From assembly GCA_036404255.1 (NCBI GenBank), contig DASWOP010000179.1:1-64000 (forward strand): a stretch of 64,000 nt of DNA, read 5' to 3'. The notes beneath the pieces are model-generated. The model saw only the letters and a program-made list of their open reading frames with translations. It was not told the origin of the DNA and made no database searches. The DNA comes from JARLFX01 sp036404255 (GTDB lineage Bacteria > Acidobacteriota > Terriglobia > Terriglobales > Acidobacteriaceae). A program made the translations under genes and the position numbers. Of this stretch, positions 17,478 through 26,874 are shown one piece after another. Each line of letters opens with the position of its first letter. Positions within the stretch are counted from its first letter, which is position 1.

Positions 17478-20400
17478 TTGAAGACCTCGAAGTTTTTGTT
17501 CCGCCTGTTCTCTCTGATCCTGTTTGTGCTAGTCGCGAAACTTGCTGACGCCCAGACGACGGACGGCAGCATTTATGGCGCCATCACCGATGCAACCGGC
17601 GCGGCCATACCCAATGCGCAAGTGGTCATCACGGACGTACATACGGGTGTATGGCAGTCCAAAGCATCAAACCGGAAAGGCGAGTATTTGTTTCCTACGG
17701 TCCTTCCCGGCGACTACACCGTGAAGGTGACGGTAGAGGGCTTCAAGACGGAGACCGAGACAGGTATCACCGTGCAGGCCAACAGCAATATCCATGTTCC
17801 AGTGGCCCTGACTGCCGGCGGAGTGAATGAGACAGTGTCCGTTGAGGCTGGCGTCACGTTGGTTGACACCCGTGAAGCACAGGTATCGAACACGATCGAG
17901 CAGGCGCGCGTGGAAAACCTGCCAACGCAGGACCGCAACGCATACGCACTGCTGGTCACAGTGCCTGGTGTGTCGAATTTTGGGGGTGACGGATACACCA
18001 GCACCCGTGGGGGTACAACCCTGAGCGTCAACGGTTTGCCTACCGACCAGTCCAGCTTCTACCTCGATGGTGCGTACGACACGAACTTTTATGGTCCCGG
18101 CGGCAACAAGGCTCCGAATCCGGATACGCTCGACCAATTTCACGTGATCACCTCGAACTTCGACGCCGAGTTCGGACGTTCGCCAGGAGCGGTCATCAAC
18201 ATGATTTCGAAGCGCGGCACCAACCAGTATCACGGATCGGTGTATGAGTACTGGCGCAATGACGCGGTTGACGCTAAGGGCTTCTTCAACACGACCTCGC
18301 CTCTCCTGCGCCAGAACCAGTACGGTGTGACGTTAGGTGGCCCAGTTCCTAAGCTTCGGGACAAGTTCTTCTTTTTCGGTTCCTACGAGCACCTGACTGT
18401 CCACCAAACCGCTACAGTTAATTCTCAACAGACGCTGACGGCCGCCGAGCGCAGCGGTGACTTCAGTGCAGACACGCGGGAGCCAGCGGCCTTTACTGCC
18501 ATTCCGGCGGCGTATCAGTGCGGCCTTGGTGCGAAGGTCATCTGCCCCTCGAAGATCGATCCGGTTGCGAAGAACCTCTTGCAGTTTATTCCGGTATTCC
18601 AGAACAACGGCACACCGCAGGAGCGAGCGTTGGCCAATGTCAATAACGACGAAGGTCTCGGCCGCATCGATTGGCACGGATTTGCCAGGCATACGATCTA
18701 TGCCACGTACTTCCGCTCGCAGGGTCTAACCCTGGACCCGGGGGCGGGTGGCAATGGCGGGATCGGCATCTCTGGCGTGCTTCCGCAGTACTCGGGCATG
18801 CGCGAGCAGGAAAACCAGCAGAACGCGATTGTGGCCGACGACTGGACACTTAACACTCGAACGGTGAACTCGATCCGTGCGTTCTACACCGACAACCGTT
18901 ACATCATCAGCAACGAACTCGGGAACGCGAACCTGGCCTCCAGCCTGGGCAGCGGCCAACCGCAGGGCAGCGATATCACCTCGCCGACGTACTACACTGT
19001 CACAGGTTATTTCACGCTTGGTCCGAATGGAGCCGGCCCGAGCGATGTCAACCAGATTTCATTCGGTTTGATTGATACTGCGACGTTGCAGCTTGGACAT
19101 CACTCCGTCAAAATCGGCGGAGCGTGGATCTCGGACAAATACAGTGAAGATGGGAAGGGCAACTCCAACGGAAACTACACCTTCAATTCCAGCGGCCTGA
19201 CTGGCTTCCCGCTGGCAGATTTCATGCTCGGGTATGCGACCACGCTGAATCAGAACAGCGGTGTGCATCACCGCTTCCGCAACCAGGATCCGGCGCTGTT
19301 CGCGCAGGACGACTGGCAGGTTACCCGGCGCCTGAACCTGAACCTTGGCATTCGCTGGGAACTCGTTCAGCCGTGGCTGGGTGAGAACGACGAGAGCCAG
19401 GTGCAGGAAGGCGTTCAGTCGACGGTCGCTCCCGGCGCCCCGCTCGGTCTTCTCGTTGTCGGAGACAAAGGGGTAAAGGATGGCTCCTTCCAGACCTCGT
19501 TCAATCGGTTCGCTCCGCGCGTCGGTATGGCGTATGACGTGTACGGCGATGGACGCACCAGCTTCCGGGCCGCGTATGGCATCTTCTACGAGCAACTCGA
19601 GGAAGGTACGATTGGCGGTCAGGTGCAGGAACCATACACCATCGCTCAGCAGACAAACGGGATCACCAGTTTGCAGTGCCCGTACGGCGGTACATACGGT
19701 GGAAGCTGCGTGGGTGCCAACTCACCCTTCCCGTACAAGTTCACTCCCAGCAACGCAAGGTACTACACCAACACGTCGCTTTCCGCGTTTCGTCCGGGTG
19801 AGAAAAGTACGCCGTATGCGGAGGAGTGGAATGCTCAGATACAGCAGCAGATCAGTAAGAAGGTGGCGATCACCATCGGCTATGTGGCCATGAACTACAT
19901 GAAGCAGTACATCCAATTGGACATCAACACGCCGAAGTTTTTCCCTGGTGCGCCGGTGTCGGAAAATCCATATATCGCTAATTCCAACGGCATCAACTGC
20001 CGCCGTCCTTACGAGCCGTACCGTTCGGGTGGAATCGCGGATAACGCTACGTGCACGTTCCTGCTGGGGTCAGCGGGTGGATATACAGACTCGAACAAGG
20101 TGGGACTTCCTCTGCAATTTGGCGCGATCAACCAGTATTTTCCGGCCAATAACAGCCACTACAACAGTCTGCAGACCCAGATCAACGGGCATTTGAAATC
20201 ATTTGATTTCAATGCCAACTACGTCTGGGGCAAGGTGCTGAACTTCACGACGCCGACCGTCGATCAGACCGACATCAAGAAGAACTATGGGCGCGCCGAT
20301 GTCGACGTGCGCAACCGCTTTGCTTTCTCCGGCACGTACCACACGCCGACTGTGCATCTCTGGGGCTTCTTCGGCAAGGAGGTTCTCAGTGGCTGGGGAC

Positions 20401-20867
20401 TGAACGACATCAGCGTCTTCCAATCCGGCTCTCCGTTCACGGTGATGGCGAACGTGGACGTCAACCGCGACGGCACGACCAACGACCGCGTCAATGTGGT
20501 GGGTGATCCGTACAAGCACTATCGCAGCCACGTCGACATGGTTTACAAGGGCTACCTAAACGGTGCTTCGTTCCAGCAGCCCTGCGGGGCGGCCGTCAGC
20601 GCCACCTGCACGAACCCCTATGGCAACGAGCAGCGTAACTCGCTGACCAATCCAAACAACTGGCAGAGCAATATCTCGGCGTTCAAGGAGTTTGCGCTAC
20701 CGAAAAAGCTCACGTTCCAGTTCCGCGCAGAAGCGTTCAACGCCTTCAACTATACCCACCTGACCAGCGTGCGTAACAACCTGACGGTCTTCCCGACGGC
20801 GATTAACGCATTCCAAAGCGCGGATGCAGGTCGTGTTCTGCAGTTCGCAGGAAAGATCCTCTTCTGA
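17478..20867 (+). CDS. Oar-like TonB-dependent outer-membrane receptor
   Basis: About 1129 residues from a TTG at 17478 preceded by AGGAG (an in-frame GTG at 17457 is the alternative). After a signal peptide (KFLFRLFSLILFVLVAKLADA), residues ~25-110 form a carboxypeptidase-regulatory-like beta domain (GSIYGAITDATGAAIPNAQV), then a TonB plug (~115-260; DQFHVITSNFDAEFGRSPGA) and a ~850-residue beta-barrel ending in a phenylalanine (GRVLQFAGKILF), the usual outer-membrane insertion signal. Such receptors in Acidobacteriota are thought to import oligosaccharides energised by TonB. No susD-like gene is adjacent. It sits in the middle of the sulfatase genes and is the likely importer for that locus. 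Confidence 0.92.
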   Translation: MKTSKFLFRLFSLILFVLVAKLADAQTTDGSIYGAITDATGAAIPNAQVVITDVHTGVWQSKASNRKGEYLFPTVLPGDYTVKVTVEGFKTETETGITVQANSNIHVPVALTAGGVNETVSVEAGVTLVDTREAQVSNTIEQARVENLPTQDRNAYALLVTVPGVSNFGGDGYTSTRGGTTLSVNGLPTDQSSFYLDGAYDTNFYGPGGNKAPNPDTLDQFHVITSNFDAEFGRSPGAVINMISKRGTNQYHGSVYEYWRNDAVDAKGFFNTTSPLLRQNQYGVTLGGPVPKLRDKFFFFGSYEHLTVHQTATVNSQQTLTAAERSGDFSADTREPAAFTAIPAAYQCGLGAKVICPSKIDPVAKNLLQFIPVFQNNGTPQERALANVNNDEGLGRIDWHGFARHTIYATYFRSQGLTLDPGAGGNGGIGISGVLPQYSGMREQENQQNAIVADDWTLNTRTVNSIRAFYTDNRYIISNELGNANLASSLGSGQPQGSDITSPTYYTVTGYFTLGPNGAGPSDVNQISFGLIDTATLQLGHHSVKIGGAWISDKYSEDGKGNSNGNYTFNSSGLTGFPLADFMLGYATTLNQNSGVHHRFRNQDPALFAQDDWQVTRRLNLNLGIRWELVQPWLGENDESQVQEGVQSTVAPGAPLGLLVVGDKGVKDGSFQTSFNRFAPRVGMAYDVYGDGRTSFRAAYGIFYEQLEEGTIGGQVQEPYTIAQQTNGITSLQCPYGGTYGGSCVGANSPFPYKFTPSNARYYTNTSLSAFRPGEKSTPYAEEWNAQIQQQISKKVAITIGYVAMNYMKQYIQLDINTPKFFPGAPVSENPYIANSNGINCRRPYEPYRSGGIADNATCTFLLGSAGGYTDSNKVGLPLQFGAINQYFPANNSHYNSLQTQINGHLKSFDFNANYVWGKVLNFTTPTVDQTDIKKNYGRADVDVRNRFAFSGTYHTPTVHLWGFFGKEVLSGWGLNDISVFQSGSPFTVMANVDVNRDGTTNDRVNVVGDPYKHYRSHVDMVYKGYLNGASFQQPCGAAVSATCTNPYGNEQRNSLTNPNNWQSNISAFKEFALPKKLTFQFRAEAFNAFNYTHLTSVRNNLTVFPTAINAFQSADAGRVLQFAGKILF

Positions 20868-20884
20868 GGCAAATTGGACTGACC

Positions 20885-20918
20885 GAGAGGGCCCACGGCT
20901 TTGGCTGCGGGCCTTCTC
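20885..20918. terminator. Terminator-like hairpin after receptor gene
   Basis: GAGAGGGCCCACGGC and GCTGCGGGCCTTCTC pair with two mismatches around a TTTG loop, 17 nt after the receptor stop. It lies before the convergent sulfatase gene at 21102-22550, so it could serve either strand, but neither side has a strong T-run. Confidence 0.5.
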
Positions 20919-21101
20919 GCAGGTCACACGTTAGCGATTGTGAGGCCTGCGCGAGGCGGTAACAACAACAGAAGCCTGTAAATCTTCCGCGTGAAGATCT
21001 AACCAAACCTCACAGGCCTTTGAGCCGAGAGGACCACCAAAAAGCGGGTGCCGCATCCGGTGCCTCCACGGCCCGAACGCGAGCACCCCGGCGAGAGACC
21101 T

Positions 21102-22550
21102 TTAAACTACCGCTGCGGCAGACCGCTTACTTGCAGCGCCTACGTAATCGAATGGATCACTCGCCTCTTCCAGCCAAGCGAGTATCAGGGTGTCGAAGTG
21201 ATCCATGAGCGGCTTCTGCCGTGGATCATCGATCAAGTTATGCAACTGGTAGGGATCATTCTGATTATCGTAGAGAATCCACTTGCCATCCCTGGCGACC
21301 GCATAGGTATGGGTCGCTGAGCGTAGTCCTCGAAAGCCGGGAGGTGCAAAGCCACCACCGTTTCCTGGCGTTCCATCTTGAGATGTTTCCGGTTCACCCA
21401 CATTCATCAGAAACACGACCTCGGAGGCTGTTGCTGTCCTTCCGCGCAGGATCGCGGAGAGGTCTCTGCCCTTGAGATGAGGCGGCGCTGAAACACCGGC
21501 TATTCCACAAAGCGTCGGGTAGATATCGATCGAAGCAAACAGCGCCTCAGAGCTTCTTTGCTTTGGCGTGACTCCTGGATAGCGAATGTAGAAGGGCACG
21601 CGTGAAGACTCCTCATGCGGCACCTGCTTATACATGCGACCGTGCGATCCTCCCATTTCCCCGTGATCGGATGTAAAGATCACGATGGTGTTCTCAGACT
21701 GGCCTGCATCATCCAGAGCCTTCAGCAATCGGCCAAACTCGCGATCAACAGCACGGATGTGAGCATAGTACCCTCGATGGAAATTTTCGATCGATGCGGT
21801 CGACGCCACAGCACGTGTGCCAAGTCCTGTCTTCACGTTCGGGCGAAGTGCCATCTTCTTGCCGGCGAAGTACGCTTCGTCTTCTTCTGGTGCATCGTCA
21901 ACGGGAAAGTGCGGTGGATGCCACGACACCACCATCATCCATGGCTTGTCCGCATGTTGGTCTTCGATGATCTTCACCGCCTGATCGGTCATCAACGTGG
22001 TCTGATATCCCTCAGGTTGGATCTTCTCGCCCGTATCCGGGTTGAATGTGAACGAATAGCTCATGTGCTTATCTACAGCGCCCCAGACGTGCCAGTCCTG
22101 GAATCCCTGGCGATGAGGTCCGGCCGGAATGAAAGCACGGTCGTGCCCAGGTCCGGAGAGATGCCACTTGCCGACGTACGCCGTACGATAGTCGGCATCA
22201 GCAAAGGTGTGACCTATGGACTTGAAGTCCGTCCTTAGTTCGATCCAATTGCGGATGATGCCGTTCTGGTAAGGCCAAAGACCGGTCATCAAGATGCCAC
22301 GATACGGTGAGCAAAGCGGATAGTTGGAAATGCAACGCTCCATGGAGAAGTTCGCTTTGCGAAAGGCATCGATATTGGGTGCCACTACATCGCTATAAGG
22401 TTCCCCCGGCATCGACTGGTAACGGTGCTCATCATCAAAAACATACAACACGTTCGGCTTACGTTTGTGGGTCTTCGCAAATGCAATCTGTGGTGTAGCG
22501 GCTGCTACGCCTGCGGCGATGCTTGTTTGTACAAAGGTACGGCGATCCAT
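21102..22550 (-). CDS. Tat-exported sulfatase (S1 family)
   Basis: 482 residues from the ATG at 22550 (GGAGA upstream), giving a Tat-type signal MDRRTFVQTSIAAGVAAATPQIAFA; the open frame extends 9 codons further without need. CSPYR places the formylglycine Cys at residue 80. VFDDEHRYQSMPGEPYSD and FTSDHGEMGGSHGRMYK carry metal ligands; VGKWHLSGPG the Lys/His pair. It is strongly similar to the sulfatase at 15508, sharing YVFxDxHRxxSxPGEP and CISNYPLC. It lies 93 bp downstream of, and is probably co-transcribed with, the sulfatase at 22644-24236. Confidence 0.93.
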   Translation of the reverse strand: MDRRTFVQTSIAAGVAAATPQIAFAKTHKRKPNVLYVFDDEHRYQSMPGEPYSDVVAPNIDAFRKANFSMERCISNYPLCSPYRGILMTGLWPYQNGIIRNWIELRTDFKSIGHTFADADYRTAYVGKWHLSGPGHDRAFIPAGPHRQGFQDWHVWGAVDKHMSYSFTFNPDTGEKIQPEGYQTTLMTDQAVKIIEDQHADKPWMMVVSWHPPHFPVDDAPEEDEAYFAGKKMALRPNVKTGLGTRAVASTASIENFHRGYYAHIRAVDREFGRLLKALDDAGQSENTIVIFTSDHGEMGGSHGRMYKQVPHEESSRVPFYIRYPGVTPKQRSSEALFASIDIYPTLCGIAGVSAPPHLKGRDLSAILRGRTATASEVVFLMNVGEPETSQDGTPGNGGGFAPPGFRGLRSATHTYAVARDGKWILYDNQNDPYQLHNLIDDPRQKPLMDHFDTLILAWLEEASDPFDYVGAASKRSAAAVV

Positions 22551-22643
22551 GAATGTCTCCGAGATAGTTATTTTCAATCGACGAACGCGGGCAGAGATGT
22601 TCGGTCTTTCGAGACCAACAGAACTTCAGACCCACCTTGGGTC

Positions 22644-24236
22644 TCAGAACACGTGGACGCCCAGCGGGTCGGTAGTCGCAATCATGCTCCCAGCCAGACG
22701 CTGCAACATCTCAGACTGCGCATCTTTATACGGTGCGATTCCCCACAGGTTCTTCACCTCACCTGGATCATTCTTCAAGTCATATAACTCGCCAGATCCC
22801 AGCGTCTGCCAATAAGTCAACTTCCAACGATCCGTCCGAACACAGGTTCCGACCGGTGTCGGGTCATACTTCGCGACCGCGTCGTAGTACTCCATGTAAA
22901 CAGACTCGCGATGTTCCGCACTGGACCCCGTCAACAGCGGCGTCAGAGAACGTCCCTGCATTCCTGCCGGTGTTGTCAGCCCTGTAGCGTCCATTAGTGT
23001 TGGGGCTATATCGATCAGCTCAACAAGAGCGTCCACCTTCAGACCGGCCTTATACTTGCCGGGCCAGCGAATAATGAGTGGCACCCTCGTCAGGCAATCG
23101 TAGAAATAAGGACCCTTCTCGTAGATCCCGTGATCGCCGAGCATATCGCCGTGATCGCTCATGTAGATAACGATAGTATCGTCCACCATGTCCAGCTCCT
23201 CGAGCGTTTTCATCATGCGTCCTACTTCGACGTCAACCTGCTCAATCATGGCGTAGTAGGCAGCCTTAGTCAGGCGGTGATCGTGGTCGCTCTCCTCTGC
23301 GAAGGACTTTCCATGTCCACCATACGCTCCGAGATTGTCGGTCTTCTGAAACACAGGTTTGTTTTCAAGTTCACCTTCTACGTACGTCGGCGACGGCATC
23401 TTGTCCGGGTCGTAGCGTTTCAGAAACTCCTCTGTGGGGAAGTATGGAGCATGCGGCTGATAGATATTGACCGACATCATCCACGGCTGCTCTTTTTTGT
23501 GGCTCTTTATAAATGAGATCGCCTCACCTGAACACCAGGCGGTCTGTGTAAACTTAGGGTCGATAGGCACGCCCCACACTCCAAGCTTGCGGTTCTGCTT
23601 GGGAGGCACAGGCCACTTCACTCCGTTTGCCTGGAGCCAGTTACGCCACTGGTTCTGGCCTGGCCAGTTATCGCTGATATCGTGGCTCCACTCGAAGACT
23701 CGATAGCCATCGTCAATGCGTTTTTCAACGAAGTGGTGATCGCACGGTGAAAGATGGAGCTTGCCAACGAGGCCGCAGTCGTACCCCTGATCCGTCAAAA
23801 TTCGAGGGATCAGCCTTTCGGTGGGTCTAATGTACTCTGCATTAGATTTCAGGTTCGTCTCTCTAGGATATCTGCCTGTGAGGAAACTTCCGCGGGACGG
23901 GGCACAGATCGGCGTCTGGCAGAACGCATTGGTAAAGGTGACCGATTGCGCCAACAAGGCGTCCAGATTCGGAGTGCGGATATGCGGATTTCCCAAGCCA
24001 GAGATCGTGTCGGCTCTCTGCTGATCCGCACAGATCCAAAGTATATTTGGCATCCGCTGACTCTGGTCTTTCCGCTTTGCTATCTCTGCATCATGTGCCG
24101 CAATCTCACCAGCTTCGGGTGTGCGAGGTTTCCCACTTTCTTCTTGTCTTGGCAGAAAGGTTTCTGCGATAGCTCCACTTCCAGAGATAGCCCCGGCAGC
24201 CAGTAATGTTGTACGGATAAGATCACGACGATTCAC
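22644..24236 (-). CDS. Exported sulfatase (S1 family) with extended N-terminus
   Basis: 530 residues. The N-terminus MNRRDLIRTTLLAAGAISGSG looks like a Tat signal, followed by a ~40-residue charged linker before the catalytic fold. CAPSR gives the modified Cys at residue 111; ICADQQRADT and YMSDHGDMLGDHGIYEKG hold the metal ligands. The C-terminal ELYDLKNDPGEVKNLW is a hallmark of S1 sulfatases. It is first in a two-sulfatase minus-strand unit with 21102-22550. A perfect 28-bp palindrome lies 71 bp upstream of its start and could control it. Confidence 0.92.
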   Translation of the reverse strand: MNRRDLIRTTLLAAGAISGSGAIAETFLPRQEESGKPRTPEAGEIAAHDAEIAKRKDQSQRMPNILWICADQQRADTISGLGNPHIRTPNLDALLAQSVTFTNAFCQTPICAPSRGSFLTGRYPRETNLKSNAEYIRPTERLIPRILTDQGYDCGLVGKLHLSPCDHHFVEKRIDDGYRVFEWSHDISDNWPGQNQWRNWLQANGVKWPVPPKQNRKLGVWGVPIDPKFTQTAWCSGEAISFIKSHKKEQPWMMSVNIYQPHAPYFPTEEFLKRYDPDKMPSPTYVEGELENKPVFQKTDNLGAYGGHGKSFAEESDHDHRLTKAAYYAMIEQVDVEVGRMMKTLEELDMVDDTIVIYMSDHGDMLGDHGIYEKGPYFYDCLTRVPLIIRWPGKYKAGLKVDALVELIDIAPTLMDATGLTTPAGMQGRSLTPLLTGSSAEHRESVYMEYYDAVAKYDPTPVGTCVRTDRWKLTYWQTLGSGELYDLKNDPGEVKNLWGIAPYKDAQSEMLQRLAGSMIATTDPLGVHVF

Positions 24237-24306
24237 AGACTCACCTCAAAATTTGGCCTTCAAACGGCTAGAAAATGGGTATTGTTTCATGCTTGCAGGA
24301 CCCTTG

Positions 24307-24334
24307 ACAGCGAGTGCTCATGAGCACTCGCTGT
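24307..24334. promoter_or_regulatory. Perfect 28-bp palindrome upstream of sulfatase gene
   Basis: Each arm is 14 bp (ACAGCGAGTGCTCA, then its exact reverse complement), with no spacer. It lies 71-98 bp upstream of the sulfatase ATG at 24236. No T-run follows on either strand. Such complete symmetry suits a dimeric repressor or activator site better than a terminator. The remainder of 24237-24544 shows no gene. Confidence 0.6.
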
Positions 24335-24544
24335 TAAGAGAAGAGGATTACGCTCACCCTCTCCATCTGGCACGCGCTACAGAGGCGTCCATCCACCAAA
24401 GCGCAAAACCCATGCACTGCCTTGAGGCTGTGAAGGGCTGTATGGAGAAGAGCTAAAGATCCTGCTAAAGGCTCAATAGACCGCAACAACAGCGCTGCAT
24501 GCAACGTATCATCCAGCAGCAACAACCGGCGGTATAGAGCTTCT

Positions 24545-24838
24545 TCATTCGCTTTCGAGACTAAATTCACTCTTGGACAGTGTCAAGGAATGAACGGGGC
24601 TGGCGTCTCTTCCTGCTTGTGGGGACTGAACCAATTGTGTGCGGTTGACAGCTTGGTTCGGTGCTTTATCTCCTGCATTCCGCTGGCAAGCTTTCCTGTG
24701 CATGAATCTCAAGATCAAAAGCTCAGCCACCGATTCGGCTTCTTCTCTCGCGTTCGCTGCGTCATTTAGGAGGTTCCATCGTTCGTTTGGATCGCTCTTC
24801 AAGTGGTAAATGGTGTAATTTTGATGGACTCTCTGCAT
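24545..24838 (-). pseudogene. Sulfatase C-terminal remnant
   Basis: The frame reads YTIYHLKSDPNERWNLLNDA, then AREEAESVAELLILRFMHRKA, the end of an S1 sulfatase, where the LxxDPxExxNL segment is conserved. A TAA directly precedes the first ATG (24838), and the catalytic N-terminal ~400 residues are missing. After ~55 residues the tail no longer looks like a sulfatase. It lies on the same strand as the two sulfatase genes downstream and shows loss of an eighth sulfatase copy. Confidence 0.65.
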
Positions 24839-25099
24839 TTAAAATAGAGGAATCCGTGCTTCTCTTTCAAGTTTACTTTATGCTGGTTCTATGAACGCTG
24901 TTCGGACCTCTCAACGATGTAATTGTTGTCGTTGACTTCGCTAAGAAGTTTGCAGGTCCTCGAGCTGCGCATCCCGACATCATCCTTCTTCTTTCTTTTG
25001 AGAACGGCAGTTCGGGCAAACACTCTAATTCCATGACTCAGTTTCTGCTTCTCGCAAGAGAAAGCAGTAACGTAATGCATTCGCAGGAGATGAAAGTAG

Positions 25100-26836
25100 A
25101 TGGCTAATCGTCGCGACTTTTTGAAGATGGGTGCCGGACTCACAGCAACGTCACTTGCAGCGAGAGCAGGTGCTCTCCCCTCAACGAAATCGCACACGGC
25201 TGCGGGGTCGAAGCCGAACATCATCTTCATCCTGGCAGATGACATGGGATATTCAGACATCGGATGCTTCGGCTCTGAAATCGAAACGCCTAATCTGGAT
25301 AAGCTCGCCCAACGTGGCATACGGCTCAATCAGTTCTATAACAATCCTCGCTGCTGCCCTTCCCGCGCTTCCATCATGACCGGCTTATACGCGCAACAGG
25401 CTCATATGGGCGATATGGTCGCCGACCACGGACGTTACCCATTCGCAGAATATGACGGCATCCTGGCGGAGAACACCCTAACCATTGCGGAAGCGCTTAA
25501 GACTGCTGGCTACAATACGGCGGCTGTTGGGAAATGGCATCTTGCGCCGGAGACAGAAGAAGGAAAGCGAAGCTGGCCCTTGCAGCGTGGCTTCGACAAG
25601 TTCTGGGGCATGATAGCCGGCGCTTCGGTTTATTACGAATCACCTCACCTGGTGAGCGGAAACGATCCACTACCGCCTCCTCCTAAGGACCAATACCTGA
25701 CAGATATCTGGGCCGATCACGCCGTTGAGTTTGTCGAAGCACTATCGAAAAACAAGAAACCGTTCTTCCTCTACACAGCGTTTAACGCACCGCACTGGCC
25801 AATCCAGGCTCCCGAGGAAACTGTACAGAAGTACGCTAAGCGCTACGCGGAAGGTTGGGACAAACTTCGCGAGGAGCGGCATAAGAAGCAGTTGAATTCT
25901 GGATTGCTGCCAGAGAAGTGGCAGCTCACTCCGCGGGACGCTCGCGTACCCGCATGGGATGTGGCTGAAGACAAGGATTGGGAGATGCGTCGGATGGCCG
26001 TCTATGCAGCCATGATCGATCGCCTTGATCAGGGTATCGGGCGAATAGTGGATGCAGTCGAGAAAGCTGGTGTCCTGGAGAACACGCTCATCATCTTCAT
26101 GTCGGACAACGGGGGCAATGCTGAAGAAATCGGTCGCGGTCGCCAACCTGAGAATAAGTCCGCATCGAGGCCCTGCCAGAACGGGATGACCTGCGCAGGC
26201 AATGTCCCAGGAGTAATGCCCGGTGGCGAGGACACGTTTCAGAGCATCGGTATCCCGTGGGGCAACGTGGCGAATACCCCATTCCGCCTCTACAAGCATT
26301 ACGCACACGAAGGTGGTATCAGCACTCCTTTTGTTGCGAGTTGGCCGGCGCACATCAAAAGTAGTTCGAAGCCGCTTAGTGGAGTTGGACATGAGACCGA
26401 CCTCATGCCAACGTTTCTCGAAATCGCGGGGGTCACATATCCCTCTCGCGTTGCATCTGGGCCCATTCCGGAGCTTGCCGGACAGAGCCTCGTACCGCTC
26501 TTCAGCGGATTGCCACGAACCCGCAAAGCTATCTTCTGGGAACACGAAGGGAATAAAGCCGTACGCGATGGCAAGTGGAAGCTCGTCTCCCGCTTCCCCG
26601 ATCAATGGGAACTCTTCGACATGGAAGCTGATCGAACGGAGCTACACGATCTTGCGTCGGCACACCCGGAGCGCGCAAAGGCAATGGCCACGATGTGGAA
26701 CGAGTGGTCAAAGCGTGTTGGTGTCCAGCGGTGGCCCATGCCGCAGACACCACCGCGCGAGCGAACTGGTGAACTCGACGTTCCTCTGTATCTACGGAAG
26801 TATCAATCAGCTGTCGCGCCGGCCGCTAAACCATAG
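25100..26836 (+). CDS. Tat-exported arylsulfatase, AtsA-like (S1 family)
   Basis: 578 residues. A Tat signal (MANRRDFLKMGAGLTATSLAARAGA) is followed by FILADDMGYSDIGCFG (Asp-Asp metal pair) and the signature RCCPSR, with the formylglycine Cys at residue 85. VGKWHLAPETEEG and FMSDNGGNAEEIG complete the AtsA-like active site (Asp-Asn rather than Asp-His). AGGAG precedes the ATG. First gene of a plus-strand unit: sulfatase, GH2 (38 nt later), FGE, sulfatase, hpnJ. The pairing with a glycosidase and FGE suggests desulfation followed by chain cleavage. Confidence 0.93.
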   Translation: MANRRDFLKMGAGLTATSLAARAGALPSTKSHTAAGSKPNIIFILADDMGYSDIGCFGSEIETPNLDKLAQRGIRLNQFYNNPRCCPSRASIMTGLYAQQAHMGDMVADHGRYPFAEYDGILAENTLTIAEALKTAGYNTAAVGKWHLAPETEEGKRSWPLQRGFDKFWGMIAGASVYYESPHLVSGNDPLPPPPKDQYLTDIWADHAVEFVEALSKNKKPFFLYTAFNAPHWPIQAPEETVQKYAKRYAEGWDKLREERHKKQLNSGLLPEKWQLTPRDARVPAWDVAEDKDWEMRRMAVYAAMIDRLDQGIGRIVDAVEKAGVLENTLIIFMSDNGGNAEEIGRGRQPENKSASRPCQNGMTCAGNVPGVMPGGEDTFQSIGIPWGNVANTPFRLYKHYAHEGGISTPFVASWPAHIKSSSKPLSGVGHETDLMPTFLEIAGVTYPSRVASGPIPELAGQSLVPLFSGLPRTRKAIFWEHEGNKAVRDGKWKLVSRFPDQWELFDMEADRTELHDLASAHPERAKAMATMWNEWSKRVGVQRWPMPQTPPRERTGELDVPLYLRKYQSAVAPAAKP

Positions 26837-26874
26837 GGTCAAGAAACGCATCGCTGCACGTCCAGGAGGATTTT

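Noticed and set aside
20885..20918. Strong intrinsic terminator
   Set aside because: The hairpin is good but has two mismatches and no T-run on either side; kept only as terminator-like.
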